From contig USJI01000001.1 in NCBI GenBank assembly GCA_900554975.1, positions 1 through 28,547 on the forward strand: a DNA stretch of 28,547 nt. The letters run 5' to 3'. Shown here piece by piece: positions 17,492-25,645 of the stretch; the first letter of the stretch is position 1; every line of letters starts with the position of its first letter. The position numbers were made by a program, and so were the translations under genes. Source of the DNA: an uncultured Ruminococcus sp. Lineage in GTDB: Bacteria > Bacillota > Clostridia > Oscillospirales > Ruminococcaceae. A model generated the notes under the pieces. It was not told the DNA's origin. It did not search any database and saw nothing but the letters and a program-made list of their open reading frames with translations.

Positions 17492-18712
17492 ATGGAAACA
17501 GACGTAATTATTATCGGCGGAGGTGCTGCCGGTGCAATGGCAGGGGTTCTCTGCTCTCAGAGGGGAAGAAAAACCATTATCTTTGAGCCTAACGGAAAAA
17601 TCGGAAAAAAGCTCCTGATAACCGGAAAGGGCAGATGTAATGTTACAAATAACTGCACACCTGATGAACTGCTGAAAAATATTCCGAGAAATCCGAGATT
17701 TCTTTACAGTGCATTTTCAAGATTTTCCTCAGCAGATACTATGGAACTTTTTGAAGGATTTGGTGTTCCGCTTAAAACTGAACGTGGAAACAGGGTATTT
17801 CCTGTAAGCGACAAGGCGGCAGATATTGTTTCGGCTCTGGACAGAAATCTCAAAAAGAATGGTGTAAGGATAATAAAGGAAAAGGTCACTGATATCATAG
17901 TCGGGGACGGCGTCTGCAAGGGTGTTGTGGCTGGAGGTAAACAGTATTTTTCACAGTCCGTTCTTCTTGCAACAGGAGGAAAATCCTATCCCCTGACAGG
18001 TTCTGACGGGAGCGGTTATGCTCTTGCAGAAAAGACGGGGCATACTGTCACACCGCTTGAGCCTTCGCTTGTTCCGATTGTATGCAGTGAAAAATACTGT
18101 GCTGACATGATGGGACTTTCGCTCAGAAATGTAACACTTTCGCTTTATGACGGAAAAAAGAAGATATACAGTGAACTCGGCGAGATGCTGTTTACTCATT
18201 TCGGGGTTTCCGGACCGCTTGTTTTAAGTGCAAGTTCGCATATCAGCAAAATGGAAAGCGGAAGATATAAAATCCTGATTGACCTGAAACCCGGACTTTC
18301 TTTAAAACAGCTTGATGCAAGAATACAGAGGGATTTCAGCGAGAACATAAACAGAATTTTCGGAAACTCGCTTTCAAAGCTTCTTCCTGCAAAACTTGTT
18401 CCGACAGCTGTAAGACTATCGGGAATTCCCGGCGAAACAAAGGTGAACCAGATAACCCGTGAAGAAAGGCTTGCCTTTGCACAGCTTCTGAAGGAATTTC
18501 CGCTGACTGTCAAAGGATTCCGCCCGATAGAAGAGGCGATAATAACCAGCGGCGGAATTAATATTAAAGAGATAAATCCGAAAACGATGGAATCGAAGCT
18601 TGTGCAGAATCTTTATTTTGCCGGAGAGATAATTGATACGGACGGCTATACAGGTGGTTTCAACCTTCAGATAGCCTTTTCAACAGCATTCTGTGCAGCT
18701 GAAAATTTATAA
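17492..18712 (+). CDS. HI0933/BaiN-family FAD-dependent flavoprotein
   Basis: This 406-aa flavoprotein has an N-terminal Rossmann FAD-binding motif (DVIIIGGGAAGAMAG) and the family signature KIGKKLLITGKGRCNVTNN. Further motifs are LATGGKSYPLTGSDGSGY, THFGVSGP and, near the C-terminus, AGEIIDTDGYTGGFNLQ, which contacts FAD. The reaction is not established for most members. One homologue (BaiN) is linked to bile-acid dehydroxylation, but that cannot be transferred here. The ATG at 17492 follows a GGAG SD with 6-nt spacing; the in-frame GTG at 17480 overlaps the DUF3006 end and the SD. It lies 15 bp before cmk. Confidence 0.9.
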   Translation: METDVIIIGGGAAGAMAGVLCSQRGRKTIIFEPNGKIGKKLLITGKGRCNVTNNCTPDELLKNIPRNPRFLYSAFSRFSSADTMELFEGFGVPLKTERGNRVFPVSDKAADIVSALDRNLKKNGVRIIKEKVTDIIVGDGVCKGVVAGGKQYFSQSVLLATGGKSYPLTGSDGSGYALAEKTGHTVTPLEPSLVPIVCSEKYCADMMGLSLRNVTLSLYDGKKKIYSELGEMLFTHFGVSGPLVLSASSHISKMESGRYKILIDLKPGLSLKQLDARIQRDFSENINRIFGNSLSKLLPAKLVPTAVRLSGIPGETKVNQITREERLAFAQLLKEFPLTVKGFRPIEEAIITSGGINIKEINPKTMESKLVQNLYFAGEIIDTDGYTGGFNLQIAFSTAFCAAENL

Positions 18713-18727
18713 AACAGGAGTAGAAAA

Positions 18728-19381
18728 ATGGGAATAAATATTGCAATTGACGGGCCTGCCGGTGCAGGAAAAAGTTCCATAGCAAAGGCTGTGGCACATG
18801 AAAAAGGATATATATATGTTGATACTGGTGCACTTTACCGCTCGATAGCACTTTTTGCACTTGAAAACAGCCTTGAGGGTGAGAGCCTTGTAAATTCGCT
18901 TGATAAAATAAATCTGAGCCTTGAATTCATTGACGGTTCACAGCACGTTATTATGAATAATAACGATATTTCGGACAAAATAAGAACACCGGAGGTTTCA
19001 ATGAACGCCTCAAAGGTGTCGGCAATTCCTGAAGTCCGCAAATTTCTTTTCGGACTCCAGAAAAAGATAGCAGCTGAAAATAACATCATAATGGACGGCA
19101 GAGATATCGGAACAGTTGTTCTGCCTGACGCTGACCTGAAAGTTTTTCTGACAGCTTCCGCTGAAGAGAGAGCAAACCGCAGGTATCGTGAAATAAAGGA
19201 TATGGACGGTGTGACATACGAACAGGTTCTGGAGGATATTAAAAAGCGTGATTACAGCGATATGCACAGGGACATTGCTCCGCTTAAACAGGCAGAGGAT
19301 GCTGTTCTGCTTGACACAACAGGAATGACAGTCGATGAAGTCAAAGCCAGACTTATTTCCATGATATCAGAGGTTGAATAA
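18728..19381 (+). CDS. cmk: cytidylate kinase
   Basis: This 217-aa enzyme phosphorylates CMP and dCMP to the diphosphates. The P-loop GPAGAGKS (9-16), YVDTGALYRSIAL, the GRDIGTVVLPDADLKVFLTAS region and R-R-Y-R-E are characteristic. Length is normal. An AGGAG SD precedes the ATG. It is followed closely by plsC and ispH–S1, an order conserved widely in Clostridia. Confidence 0.97.
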   Translation: MGINIAIDGPAGAGKSSIAKAVAHEKGYIYVDTGALYRSIALFALENSLEGESLVNSLDKINLSLEFIDGSQHVIMNNNDISDKIRTPEVSMNASKVSAIPEVRKFLFGLQKKIAAENNIIMDGRDIGTVVLPDADLKVFLTASAEERANRRYREIKDMDGVTYEQVLEDIKKRDYSDMHRDIAPLKQAEDAVLLDTTGMTVDEVKARLISMISEVE

Positions 19382-19398
19382 GGAGAGCGGATATTCTC

Positions 19399-20013
19399 AT
19401 GAATATATTTTTTAAGGGACTTTATTACTTTGTCAAGGGCATATATTATGCGGCTTACAATATTAAGGTTGAAGGCAGGGAGAATCTTCCTGACAAACCG
19501 GGATTTATTATTGCCAGCAACCACAGAAGTTATGCTGACCCACCGCTGCTTGCAGTTACTTCCGGCTGTGCAAAGTTTTCATTTGTTGCCAAGGAGGAAC
19601 TTTTCAGAAATCCGTTTTTTGGCTGGCTTATAAGAAGACTCGGGGCTTTTCCTGTTGCAAGGGGAAAGGGTGACCTGAAAGTCATTGATGAATCGACAGA
19701 CAAAATAAAACAGGGCAGAAACCTTGTTATCTTTCCTGAGGGCACACGCAGCAAGGACGGAAAGGTCGGACGGGGAAAGACGGGTGTTGCCCTTATTGCG
19801 GCAAAATCAGGTGTGCCTGTTGTTCCGGCAGGAATTGTTTTTGAAGGAAAGCTTCATTTCAGAAGCAGGATTACCATTAAATACGGCAAACCTGTGATGC
19901 CGGAGGAGATTCATGTGGGAGATGAGCCTTTACCTCATGAACTGAAAGAGATTAAATCACGCATAATGGGTGAAATAAAAGAACTTGTGGAGGGAGAAGA
20001 TGGCAGAAATTAA
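19399..20013 (+). CDS. plsC: 1-acyl-sn-glycerol-3-phosphate acyltransferase PlsC
   Basis: This 204-aa membrane-associated enzyme acylates lysophosphatidic acid to phosphatidic acid in phospholipid synthesis. The acyltransferase motif I NHRSYAD (His42–x4–Asp47), the motif AKEELFRNPFFGW, and FPEGTRS (112-118) are all present. The AAGGAG SD sits across the cmk stop. Its 3' end overlaps the ispH–S1 start by 14 bp. Confidence 0.95.
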   Translation: MNIFFKGLYYFVKGIYYAAYNIKVEGRENLPDKPGFIIASNHRSYADPPLLAVTSGCAKFSFVAKEELFRNPFFGWLIRRLGAFPVARGKGDLKVIDESTDKIKQGRNLVIFPEGTRSKDGKVGRGKTGVALIAAKSGVPVVPAGIVFEGKLHFRSRITIKYGKPVMPEEIHVGDEPLPHELKEIKSRIMGEIKELVEGEDGRN

Positions 20014-21949
20014 AGTTGCCAGAACAGCCGGATTCTGCTTTGGTGTTGATAGGGCAGTAAAGCTTGTATACAGCGAACTTGAAAAAAGCGGAAAAAAGGT
20101 TGCAACGCTCGGTCCTATTATTCATAATGCTGATGTTGTGAATGACCTTAAAAGCAAGGGAGTACGTATTGTTGACAGCGTAAGTGAACTGCGGGAAGGC
20201 GAGGAAGCTGTTATCCGTTCACATGGTGTCGGCAAGGAAATTTATGAGGAACTTGAAAAAAAGGGTAATCCTTATATAGATGCGACCTGTCCGTTTGTGG
20301 CAAGGATACATAAAATAGTCGGCGAGAAAAGCAGAGAAGGATACTTTATCCTGATAGCAGGGGATAAGAACCACCCTGAGGTTCAGGGGATTGTTAGTCA
20401 TTGTGACGAAAATTGCTTCGTTTTTAAGGACGAAACGCAGTTAAAAACTTTTTTTAGTAAAAATTATAAAAATTTAGAAAAAAAGCTTGCAATTGTTGCT
20501 CAAACAACGTATAATATATTAATATGGGGAGAGTGTTTAAAGGTTATCCCGAAAAACGATGAAAACATTCTCGTTTTTGATACGATTTGCAGTGCGACCT
20601 CTCAGCGACAGTCCGATGCAGCTTTGCTTTCAAAAGAGGTTGACATTATGATCGTGGTCGGCGGAAAGAACAGTTCAAACACGATCAAGCTTTATAACGT
20701 TTGTTCGGAAAACTGTCTGTCCTATCACATAGAAAATGCGGACGAGCTTTATTCATTAAACCTGAAAAATGCTGAAAAAATAGGCATTACTGCCGGAGCA
20801 TCCACACCGGCTTATATAATTAAGGAGGTACAAAATACCATGGCTGAGATCTTGGAAGATGACATTAATTTTGAGGAGGCGCTTGAACAGTCTTTCAAAA
20901 AAGTACATACAGGAGAGCGAGTTAAGGGCTATATTGCCGCAGTTAATAACAGCGAAGCAATCGTAGATATCGGAACAAAGCATACTGGTTATGTTCCGCT
21001 TTCTGAACTGACTGATGACCAGACAAAGAAGCCTTCAGACATTGTTAATGTCGGCGATGAAGTTGATCTTATTGTTACAAAGATTAATGATCAGGAAGGC
21101 ATAGTTATGCTTTCAAAGAAAAAGGTTGACGAACTTGTTGGTTTCGACAACATTGCTAAGGCAAAAGATGAGGACGCAGTTCTCGAAGGCGTTGTAGTAA
21201 ACGTTGTTAAGGGCGGAGTTCTTGTTTCTGTTGACGGAGTAAGAGTTTTTGTTCCGGCTTCACAGACAGGTCTTGGAAGAGACAAGAATCTTGATGAACT
21301 TCTCAAGCAGAAGGTTCAGCTCAAGATTATCGAAGTAAATGAATCCCGCCGCAGAGCTGTTGGTTCTATCAAGGCTGTTTCAAAGGCTAAGAAGGAAGCT
21401 GCTAAGGCTGCATTCTGGGAAACAGCTGAAATCGGCAAGGTTTACAAGGGCGAAGTTAAGTCTATCACAAACTACGGCGCATTCGTTGACCTTGGCGGAA
21501 TCGACGGAATGGTTCACATTTCTGAGCTTTCATGGAACAGAATCAAGCACCCGAGCGAAGTTGTTAAGGTTGGCGATGTTCTTGAAGTTTACATCAAGGA
21601 TCTTGACAAGGAAGCTGGAAGAATCTCTCTCGGATTCAAGAAGGCTGAAGATAACCCTTGGGTTAAATTCCAGAACAACTACAAGGTTGGCGACGTTGTA
21701 AAGGCTAAGGTTGTTTCTATTACACCATTCGGTGCATTTGCACAGATTATCGAAGGTGTTGACGGTCTTATCCACATTTCACAGATCGCTGACAAGAGAG
21801 TTGAAAATGTAAGCGATGTTCTTTCAGTAGGACAGGAAGTTGATGTTAAGATTACAGAAATCGACATCGACAAGAAGAGAATCAGTATCTCTATCCGTGC
21901 ACTTCTTGAAGATTCAGAAGATGCTGCTGAAGAAACAGAAGAAGCTTGA
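20000..21949 (+). CDS. ispH-rpsA: IspH (HMB-PP reductase)–ribosomal protein S1 fusion
   Basis: This 649-aa protein joins two parts. Residues 1-280 are IspH, the 4Fe-4S enzyme that makes IPP and DMAPP in the last step of the MEP pathway. Cluster ligands are Cys13 (GFCFG), Cys97 (DATCP) and Cys197 (TICSAT), and HPEVQG carries the catalytic Glu. Residues ~281-649 hold four S1 RNA-binding domains (about 305-373, 392-458, 478-547, 564-633), as in Gram-positive S1, and an acidic tail. The ATG at 20000 has a GGAGGGAG SD within plsC. A perfect SD (AAGGAGGT) and in-frame ATG at 20840 (Met281) lie at the junction. The S1 part has strongly biased codons and the IspH part does not, so a separate S1 protein may also be made. 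The fusion itself is known in Clostridia. Confidence 0.97.
   Translation: MAEIKVARTAGFCFGVDRAVKLVYSELEKSGKKVATLGPIIHNADVVNDLKSKGVRIVDSVSELREGEEAVIRSHGVGKEIYEELEKKGNPYIDATCPFVARIHKIVGEKSREGYFILIAGDKNHPEVQGIVSHCDENCFVFKDETQLKTFFSKNYKNLEKKLAIVAQTTYNILIWGECLKVIPKNDENILVFDTICSATSQRQSDAALLSKEVDIMIVVGGKNSSNTIKLYNVCSENCLSYHIENADELYSLNLKNAEKIGITAGASTPAYIIKEVQNTMAEILEDDINFEEALEQSFKKVHTGERVKGYIAAVNNSEAIVDIGTKHTGYVPLSELTDDQTKKPSDIVNVGDEVDLIVTKINDQEGIVMLSKKKVDELVGFDNIAKAKDEDAVLEGVVVNVVKGGVLVSVDGVRVFVPASQTGLGRDKNLDELLKQKVQLKIIEVNESRRRAVGSIKAVSKAKKEAAKAAFWETAEIGKVYKGEVKSITNYGAFVDLGGIDGMVHISELSWNRIKHPSEVVKVGDVLEVYIKDLDKEAGRISLGFKKAEDNPWVKFQNNYKVGDVVKAKVVSITPFGAFAQIIEGVDGLIHISQIADKRVENVSDVLSVGQEVDVKITEIDIDKKRISISIRALLEDSEDAAEETEEA
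20487..20515 (+). promoter_or_regulatory. possible internal promoter inside the ispH part
   Basis: TTGCAA (20487-20492), a 17-bp spacer and a perfect TATAAT (20510-20515) lie in an AT-rich patch of the ispH coding sequence, about 325 bp before the internal S1 start. The -10 is consensus and the -35 matches 4 of 6. Chance occurrence in AT-rich DNA remains possible. Confidence 0.45.
20822..20842 (+). promoter_or_regulatory. internal Shine-Dalgarno and start codon for a stand-alone S1 protein
   Basis: AAGGAGGT (20822-20829) is a perfect 8-nt complement to the 16S rRNA 3' end. It is followed after 10 nt by ATG (20840-20842), in frame with the fusion. Starting here would give a 369-aa protein, MAEILEDDINFEEALEQS..., whose N-terminus looks like that of ordinary stand-alone S1 proteins. 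Confidence 0.6.
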
Positions 21950-21984
21950 TTTTTCACGCAGAAAAGAAATTTTAATAAAACATT

Positions 21985-22016
21985 GGGCGAGCATTCTAAC
22001 TCGCCCTTTGCTTTGC
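21985..22016 (+). terminator. terminator-like hairpin after ispH–S1
   Basis: GGGCGAG (21985-21991) pairs with CTCGCCC (22000-22006) across an 8-nt loop, followed by an interrupted T-rich run (TTTGCTTTG). The tail is weak, so readthrough into the lipoprotein gene, whose SD starts about 5 nt later, is plausible. Confidence 0.65.
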
Positions 22017-22032
22017 AAAAGAGGGAATAACA

Positions 22033-22851
22033 TTGAGAAGAAAAGTCGGAACAGCGGCTTTGCTGGCATGTCTTATGCTGATATCTGCCGGCTGCGGAAA
22101 CAGCAGCAGTAAAACAGAATCATCGGAAATAACTTCAGCTCTGGAAACTGCCGAAGAAAATCAGACAGAAACAATCTCTGAAACGGCAGCCGGATCAAGT
22201 GAAGGAATACAGGAAAACAGTTCAGAGGGAATTGCACAACAGGAAACAGAAGCAGAGGTAATGGAAGTTAAAGCGGAAAGTCCTGAATTTGAAAACTTTA
22301 AGGATAATGTTATAGTGGTCGGTGATTCAATCGCTCTGGGATATGGTGTATATGAGAGGCTTCCGCTTAAAAACGTGTATGCGAAGCAGAGTGTAAGCCT
22401 TACAGATATATATGACACTAAATTTGACAGCTATGGTATAGAAGCTCCTGCACTTGACATTCTCGGGGAACTTCAGCCGGAAAATATAATGCTTTCTCTG
22501 GGAATTAATGATATTATATCGTATTCAGCGGAAGATTTTACAGATATGTACAGGGAATTTGCAGATAAAGTTCTTGAGCGTACTCCTGTTTCGCAGATTT
22601 ATATAATGGGACTTTCGCCTGTTGTTGCAAACTGCACTTATGTTAAAAACGACAAGGTAAATGACTATAATGATACCATGGCGAAATTCTTTAAGGATTA
22701 CAGCAAGCAGATACATTTTGTGAATGCGGCGGCAGTTTTAAAGGACAGTAAAGGCTGTTTGGACAGCAGATATTCAAGCGGTGACGGTATACATCTTACA
22801 GGTGAAGCATATGATATGATACTTGATGAAATGCAGAACCAGCTGTTTTAG
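22033..22851 (+). CDS. SGNH/GDSL-type hydrolase lipoprotein
   Basis: This 272-aa protein has a lipoprotein signal peptide ending in the lipobox ISAGC (Cys21), then a Ser/Thr/Glu-rich linker (about 22-85) and an SGNH hydrolase domain. Its motifs are VVGDSIALG (nucleophile Ser99), GIND (157-160) and DGIHLTGEAY (Asp251, His254). It should be tethered outside the membrane and act as an esterase or deacetylase on an unknown substrate, possibly a wall or polysaccharide acyl group. The start is a TTG at 22033 with GAGGG 8 nt upstream; it gives a proper signal peptide and no ATG is available in that region. The gene lies immediately behind a terminator-like hairpin. Confidence 0.88.
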   Translation: MRRKVGTAALLACLMLISAGCGNSSSKTESSEITSALETAEENQTETISETAAGSSEGIQENSSEGIAQQETEAEVMEVKAESPEFENFKDNVIVVGDSIALGYGVYERLPLKNVYAKQSVSLTDIYDTKFDSYGIEAPALDILGELQPENIMLSLGINDIISYSAEDFTDMYREFADKVLERTPVSQIYIMGLSPVVANCTYVKNDKVNDYNDTMAKFFKDYSKQIHFVNAAAVLKDSKGCLDSRYSSGDGIHLTGEAYDMILDEMQNQLF

Positions 22852-22879
22852 GTAAATTATATCCAGATATAAAAATAAA

Positions 22880-22910
22880 AAAGGACGGTGTTAAAACCGT
22901 CCTTTAAATT
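22880..22910. terminator. bidirectional terminator between convergent genes
   Basis: AAAGGACGGT (22880-22889) and ACCGTCCTTT (22896-22905) form a perfect 10-bp stem with a 6-nt loop, with A-rich sequence before and T-rich after. It serves both the SGNH lipoprotein and the DUF1540 gene. Confidence 0.9.
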
Positions 22911-22916
22911 TTAAAA

Positions 22917-23099
22917 TTAACAGCCGCAGCAGCCTGAACGCTTAACAAAAGAGTTGCAGTCTGTACATTCCGGAACCTTAGGGTCAGCCTCATGTGTTCC
23001 GATTTTTACCATATCAAGAGTGCAGTAGTCTTCAGTCTCCATGTTGTAAGCACACTGTTTTACTGTGCAGTGAATATTTGAGTTTTTCTTTTTATCCAT
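22917..23099 (-). CDS. DUF1540 domain protein
   Basis: A 60-aa Cys-rich protein. CTVKQCAYN, YCTLDMVKIG and ECTDCNSF reproduce the Cys spacing of DUF1540, a short probably metal-binding domain of unknown function common in Clostridia, and the C-terminus adds CCGC. The ATG at 23099 has an AAGGTGA SD. The longer open frame to 23144 has no SD and reads through promoter-like AT-rich DNA. It is monocistronic and convergent with the lipoprotein gene. Confidence 0.85.
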   Translation of the reverse strand: MDKKKNSNIHCTVKQCAYNMETEDYCTLDMVKIGTHEADPKVPECTDCNSFVKRSGCCGC

Positions 23100-23126
23100 T
23101 ATAATCACCTTTTCTGATATAATATA

Positions 23127-23141
23127 TTCTCTTTTTGAGAA
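23127..23141. promoter_or_regulatory. short inverted repeat in the DUF1540 promoter region
   Basis: TTCTC and GAGAA flank five T's, about 30-45 bp upstream of the DUF1540 ATG and within its likely promoter. It could be an operator half-site pair. It is short and may be chance in AT-rich DNA. Confidence 0.2.
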
Positions 23142-23248
23142 CAAAATTATTATAACCGCAAAGCTGAAAAAAATACATTAAAATAATTAAAAAACGGTAA
23201 TGAAGAATTACAAATTATATACAAACGTCCAAAAAGACCGCAATATCA

Positions 23249-23277
23249 TTGACTTTACAATAAAAATTTGTTAAGAT
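23249..23277 (+). promoter_or_regulatory. likely promoter of the 748-aa membrane protein gene
   Basis: TTGACT (23249-23254) and TAAGAT (23272-23277) are 17 bp apart. A perfect TATAAT at 23279-23284 lies too far from TTGACT (24 bp) but 19 bp from an alternative TTTACA. One of these pairs probably forms the promoter, about 50 bp before the ATG. Confidence 0.5.
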
Positions 23278-23330
23278 TTATAATATGTAAGCATAGCTTC
23301 AAATTTATGAATTTTTTAGGGGGAAAAAGA

Positions 23331-25577
23331 ATGTCAGAATTAAATGACAACAACATTCAGAATCAGAAACCTGAATCAACAGGAGCTGAAACAGTAACAG
23401 AGAATGTTCAGCCTGAAGTTACTCCGGCACAGCCTGCATATGCTGGTGCGGAAGTTATCAGCGGAGTTGAACCGGTAAAGAAAAAAGGTATAACAGCTGT
23501 TATTGTTACTATACTGATAATTCTTGCTGTTCTTGTAGGCGGAAGTGCTGCGGCTTATAATTTCGTTCCGGCTGTAAAGAATAATGTCAAGATGCTTCTG
23601 AACGATCCGGAAGATTATTATGCATGGGTCGAAAATGAAAACATGGAAGATACAGCTGATGATATTTCCAAGGCTTATGGCAATCTTACAGCAAAATCTG
23701 AAAGCTATATGGAAATCAAGGCAAATCTTGAATCAGCTGCAATTTCTGCACTTATCGAACAGAATGCAGGAGTTTCTCTTGCGGAATCAGGAATAAAGAT
23801 TCCGGGTGAAATTTCAATTGTAAGCAATTCAAAAATGATTGATGCTGTTAACTCCGGAAGTGCGAAACTTACTGCTGACGGAAAAGATATTGTTACAGCA
23901 AATGTGTACTTAAAAGACGGTAAATATTATTACCAGATTCCTGAGCTTTCATCTTCATATATAGCAATTGATATTGCAACACTTCTTGAAACTTCTGCAC
24001 AGCAGAGTGGCAGCTCAGAAGTTGAAGCACTTACTCCTTTTATTGAGAAGTTTGCAAACGGAAACGCTATTCAGGAGTTCCTTACAGACGACGAACTCAA
24101 TGAACTTCTTGTAAAGTATTTCGATATAATTTTCAGCAACATTGATGATGTTGACCTTGAAAAGGGTGTCAAGTGCAAAGTCAACGGCGTTGAAATGAAA
24201 TATAACGAACTGACAGCTGATATTAATGAGGGTACTCTTTACAGCATTATAAAGGACGTTCTCAAGGAAGCAAAGAAAGACAAGACTATTATAAAGCTTG
24301 TTGAATCAACAGGTGCAATGACGGCTGATGAATATAAGCAGGCTGTTGAAGGTCTTCTTGACGAGCTTGGCGAATACAATGTTTCCGGCGGTGATTCCAT
24401 TGCAAAAATGGTAGTTTATGTTGACGGAAAAGGCGATATTCAGGGAAGAGAAATCAAGATTCCTGATGCTGATGATGTTAAGATCAACTATCTTAAAGCA
24501 AAAGACGGTTCTGACGAAGCATTTGAAGTAAACTTCTTTACAGCAACTGGCGAAGGCGTTTCAGTTATTGGTGACTTTGAAGAAAAGTCCGACAAGAGAA
24601 CAGGTGATATCAAGGTTTCTGCTGTAGGCGAAGACGGCTTTGAATTCAATGTTCATGTAAATAACTTTAAAGTTGAAAATGAAGAAAAGGGCTATGTAAG
24701 CGGTGAAGTTATTGCTGACCTCTCAGCTTATGACCTTGGTGAACTGAAAATCAATCTTGCAACAGACGGAAAGAGCCAGGAAATTTCAACAGATATCAAT
24801 GTAAACGGTTCTGCTCTCGGAACAGTTTCTCTGAAATATTCCGACAAGGCAAACGGCGATGTTCAGGCGTTCAGTGATTCTGAACAGGTTTACAATTATA
24901 CAGAAGACGGTGCAGAACTCCAGCAGTATCTTTCATCTGCAAATATTGAAGGTCTTCTTAAAAATGTAAGCGATGTTATCGGTCTTGACCTTAACTCACT
25001 TATCGGCGGAAATCCTTTCAGCGGTATGACAAATGGTCTTATAGGTTCATCAGATGACAGCCTGTTTACAGATGACTCATATACAAATGACACACCTGCT
25101 GTAACAGATGATATTGACGATGATTATACTATGCCGGAAGCCGCAGTATATGACTTTTCCAAAATAAAGATTCAGGTTAACGGCAAGGATGTAACATTCC
25201 CTGCAAAGATAGACGGTATTCTTGACAAGGTTAATATAGACGTTACAAGCGTTGAACCAAACTGTTCTGAATATTTCTATTCAGAAGACGGAAGTATTTC
25301 AGTTTCTGTGGAAAATCAGTCTGATAAGGCGGTAGCTCCTAAGGATTGTGTAATAACAGGTATTTCAGTTTCGGATACATCTGATGTTAAGCTGAGTATA
25401 GACGGAATTGCTCCGGGAAGCAAGATAAGTGACGCAGTTGCTAAATACGGATGTAAATTACAGGATCAGAATAACGGATACACTTATATTGATGATTCAG
25501 CAGAAAATTCTTATGATGAGATAACTCTGTTCTATTATGACGGTATCATTTATGAAATCGACATTGATACTTATTAA
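23331..25577 (+). CDS. membrane-anchored protein of unknown function
   Basis: I do not recognise a named family for this 748-aa protein. It has a polar, Gln/Pro/Glu-rich cytoplasmic N-terminus (1-50), one membrane helix (about 54-78) and a long extracellular region. Residues ~100-570 form a mixed alpha/beta region with repeated acidic and KVNGVE/KDGKYYYQIP-like stretches. An Asp/Thr/Ser-rich linker (about 573-605) then leads to a C-terminal domain (about 606-748; KIQVNGKDVTFPAKI, SVENQSDKAV, DCVITGISV, Tyr/Asp-rich end). Similar C-terminal domains occur in uncharacterised Ruminococcus-type surface proteins. The start is the ATG at 23331 behind an AGGGGG SD. It appears monocistronic, ended by the terminator at 25604. 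Confidence 0.8.
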   Translation: MSELNDNNIQNQKPESTGAETVTENVQPEVTPAQPAYAGAEVISGVEPVKKKGITAVIVTILIILAVLVGGSAAAYNFVPAVKNNVKMLLNDPEDYYAWVENENMEDTADDISKAYGNLTAKSESYMEIKANLESAAISALIEQNAGVSLAESGIKIPGEISIVSNSKMIDAVNSGSAKLTADGKDIVTANVYLKDGKYYYQIPELSSSYIAIDIATLLETSAQQSGSSEVEALTPFIEKFANGNAIQEFLTDDELNELLVKYFDIIFSNIDDVDLEKGVKCKVNGVEMKYNELTADINEGTLYSIIKDVLKEAKKDKTIIKLVESTGAMTADEYKQAVEGLLDELGEYNVSGGDSIAKMVVYVDGKGDIQGREIKIPDADDVKINYLKAKDGSDEAFEVNFFTATGEGVSVIGDFEEKSDKRTGDIKVSAVGEDGFEFNVHVNNFKVENEEKGYVSGEVIADLSAYDLGELKINLATDGKSQEISTDINVNGSALGTVSLKYSDKANGDVQAFSDSEQVYNYTEDGAELQQYLSSANIEGLLKNVSDVIGLDLNSLIGGNPFSGMTNGLIGSSDDSLFTDDSYTNDTPAVTDDIDDDYTMPEAAVYDFSKIKIQVNGKDVTFPAKIDGILDKVNIDVTSVEPNCSEYFYSEDGSISVSVENQSDKAVAPKDCVITGISVSDTSDVKLSIDGIAPGSKISDAVAKYGCKLQDQNNGYTYIDDSAENSYDEITLFYYDGIIYEIDIDTY

Positions 25578-25603
25578 TCTGATGTTGTTTTAAAATAAAA
25601 ACG

Positions 25604-25634
25604 GGACGCTCCGGAAAGAGCGTCCTTAATTTTT
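25604..25634 (+). terminator. terminator-like hairpin between the 748-aa gene and dusB
   Basis: GGACGCTC (25604-25611) and GAGCGTCC (25618-25625) pair around a 6-nt loop, followed by TTAATTTTT. The dusB SD (AGGTGA at 25635-25640) begins directly after the T-run. Confidence 0.85.
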
Positions 25635-25645
25635 AGGTGAAGTTA

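Noticed and set aside
23249..23284. TTGACT with the perfect TATAAT at 23279 as a promoter pair
   Set aside because: The spacing is 24 bp, too long for a sigma-A promoter; TAAGAT at 23272 (17 bp) is the better partner.
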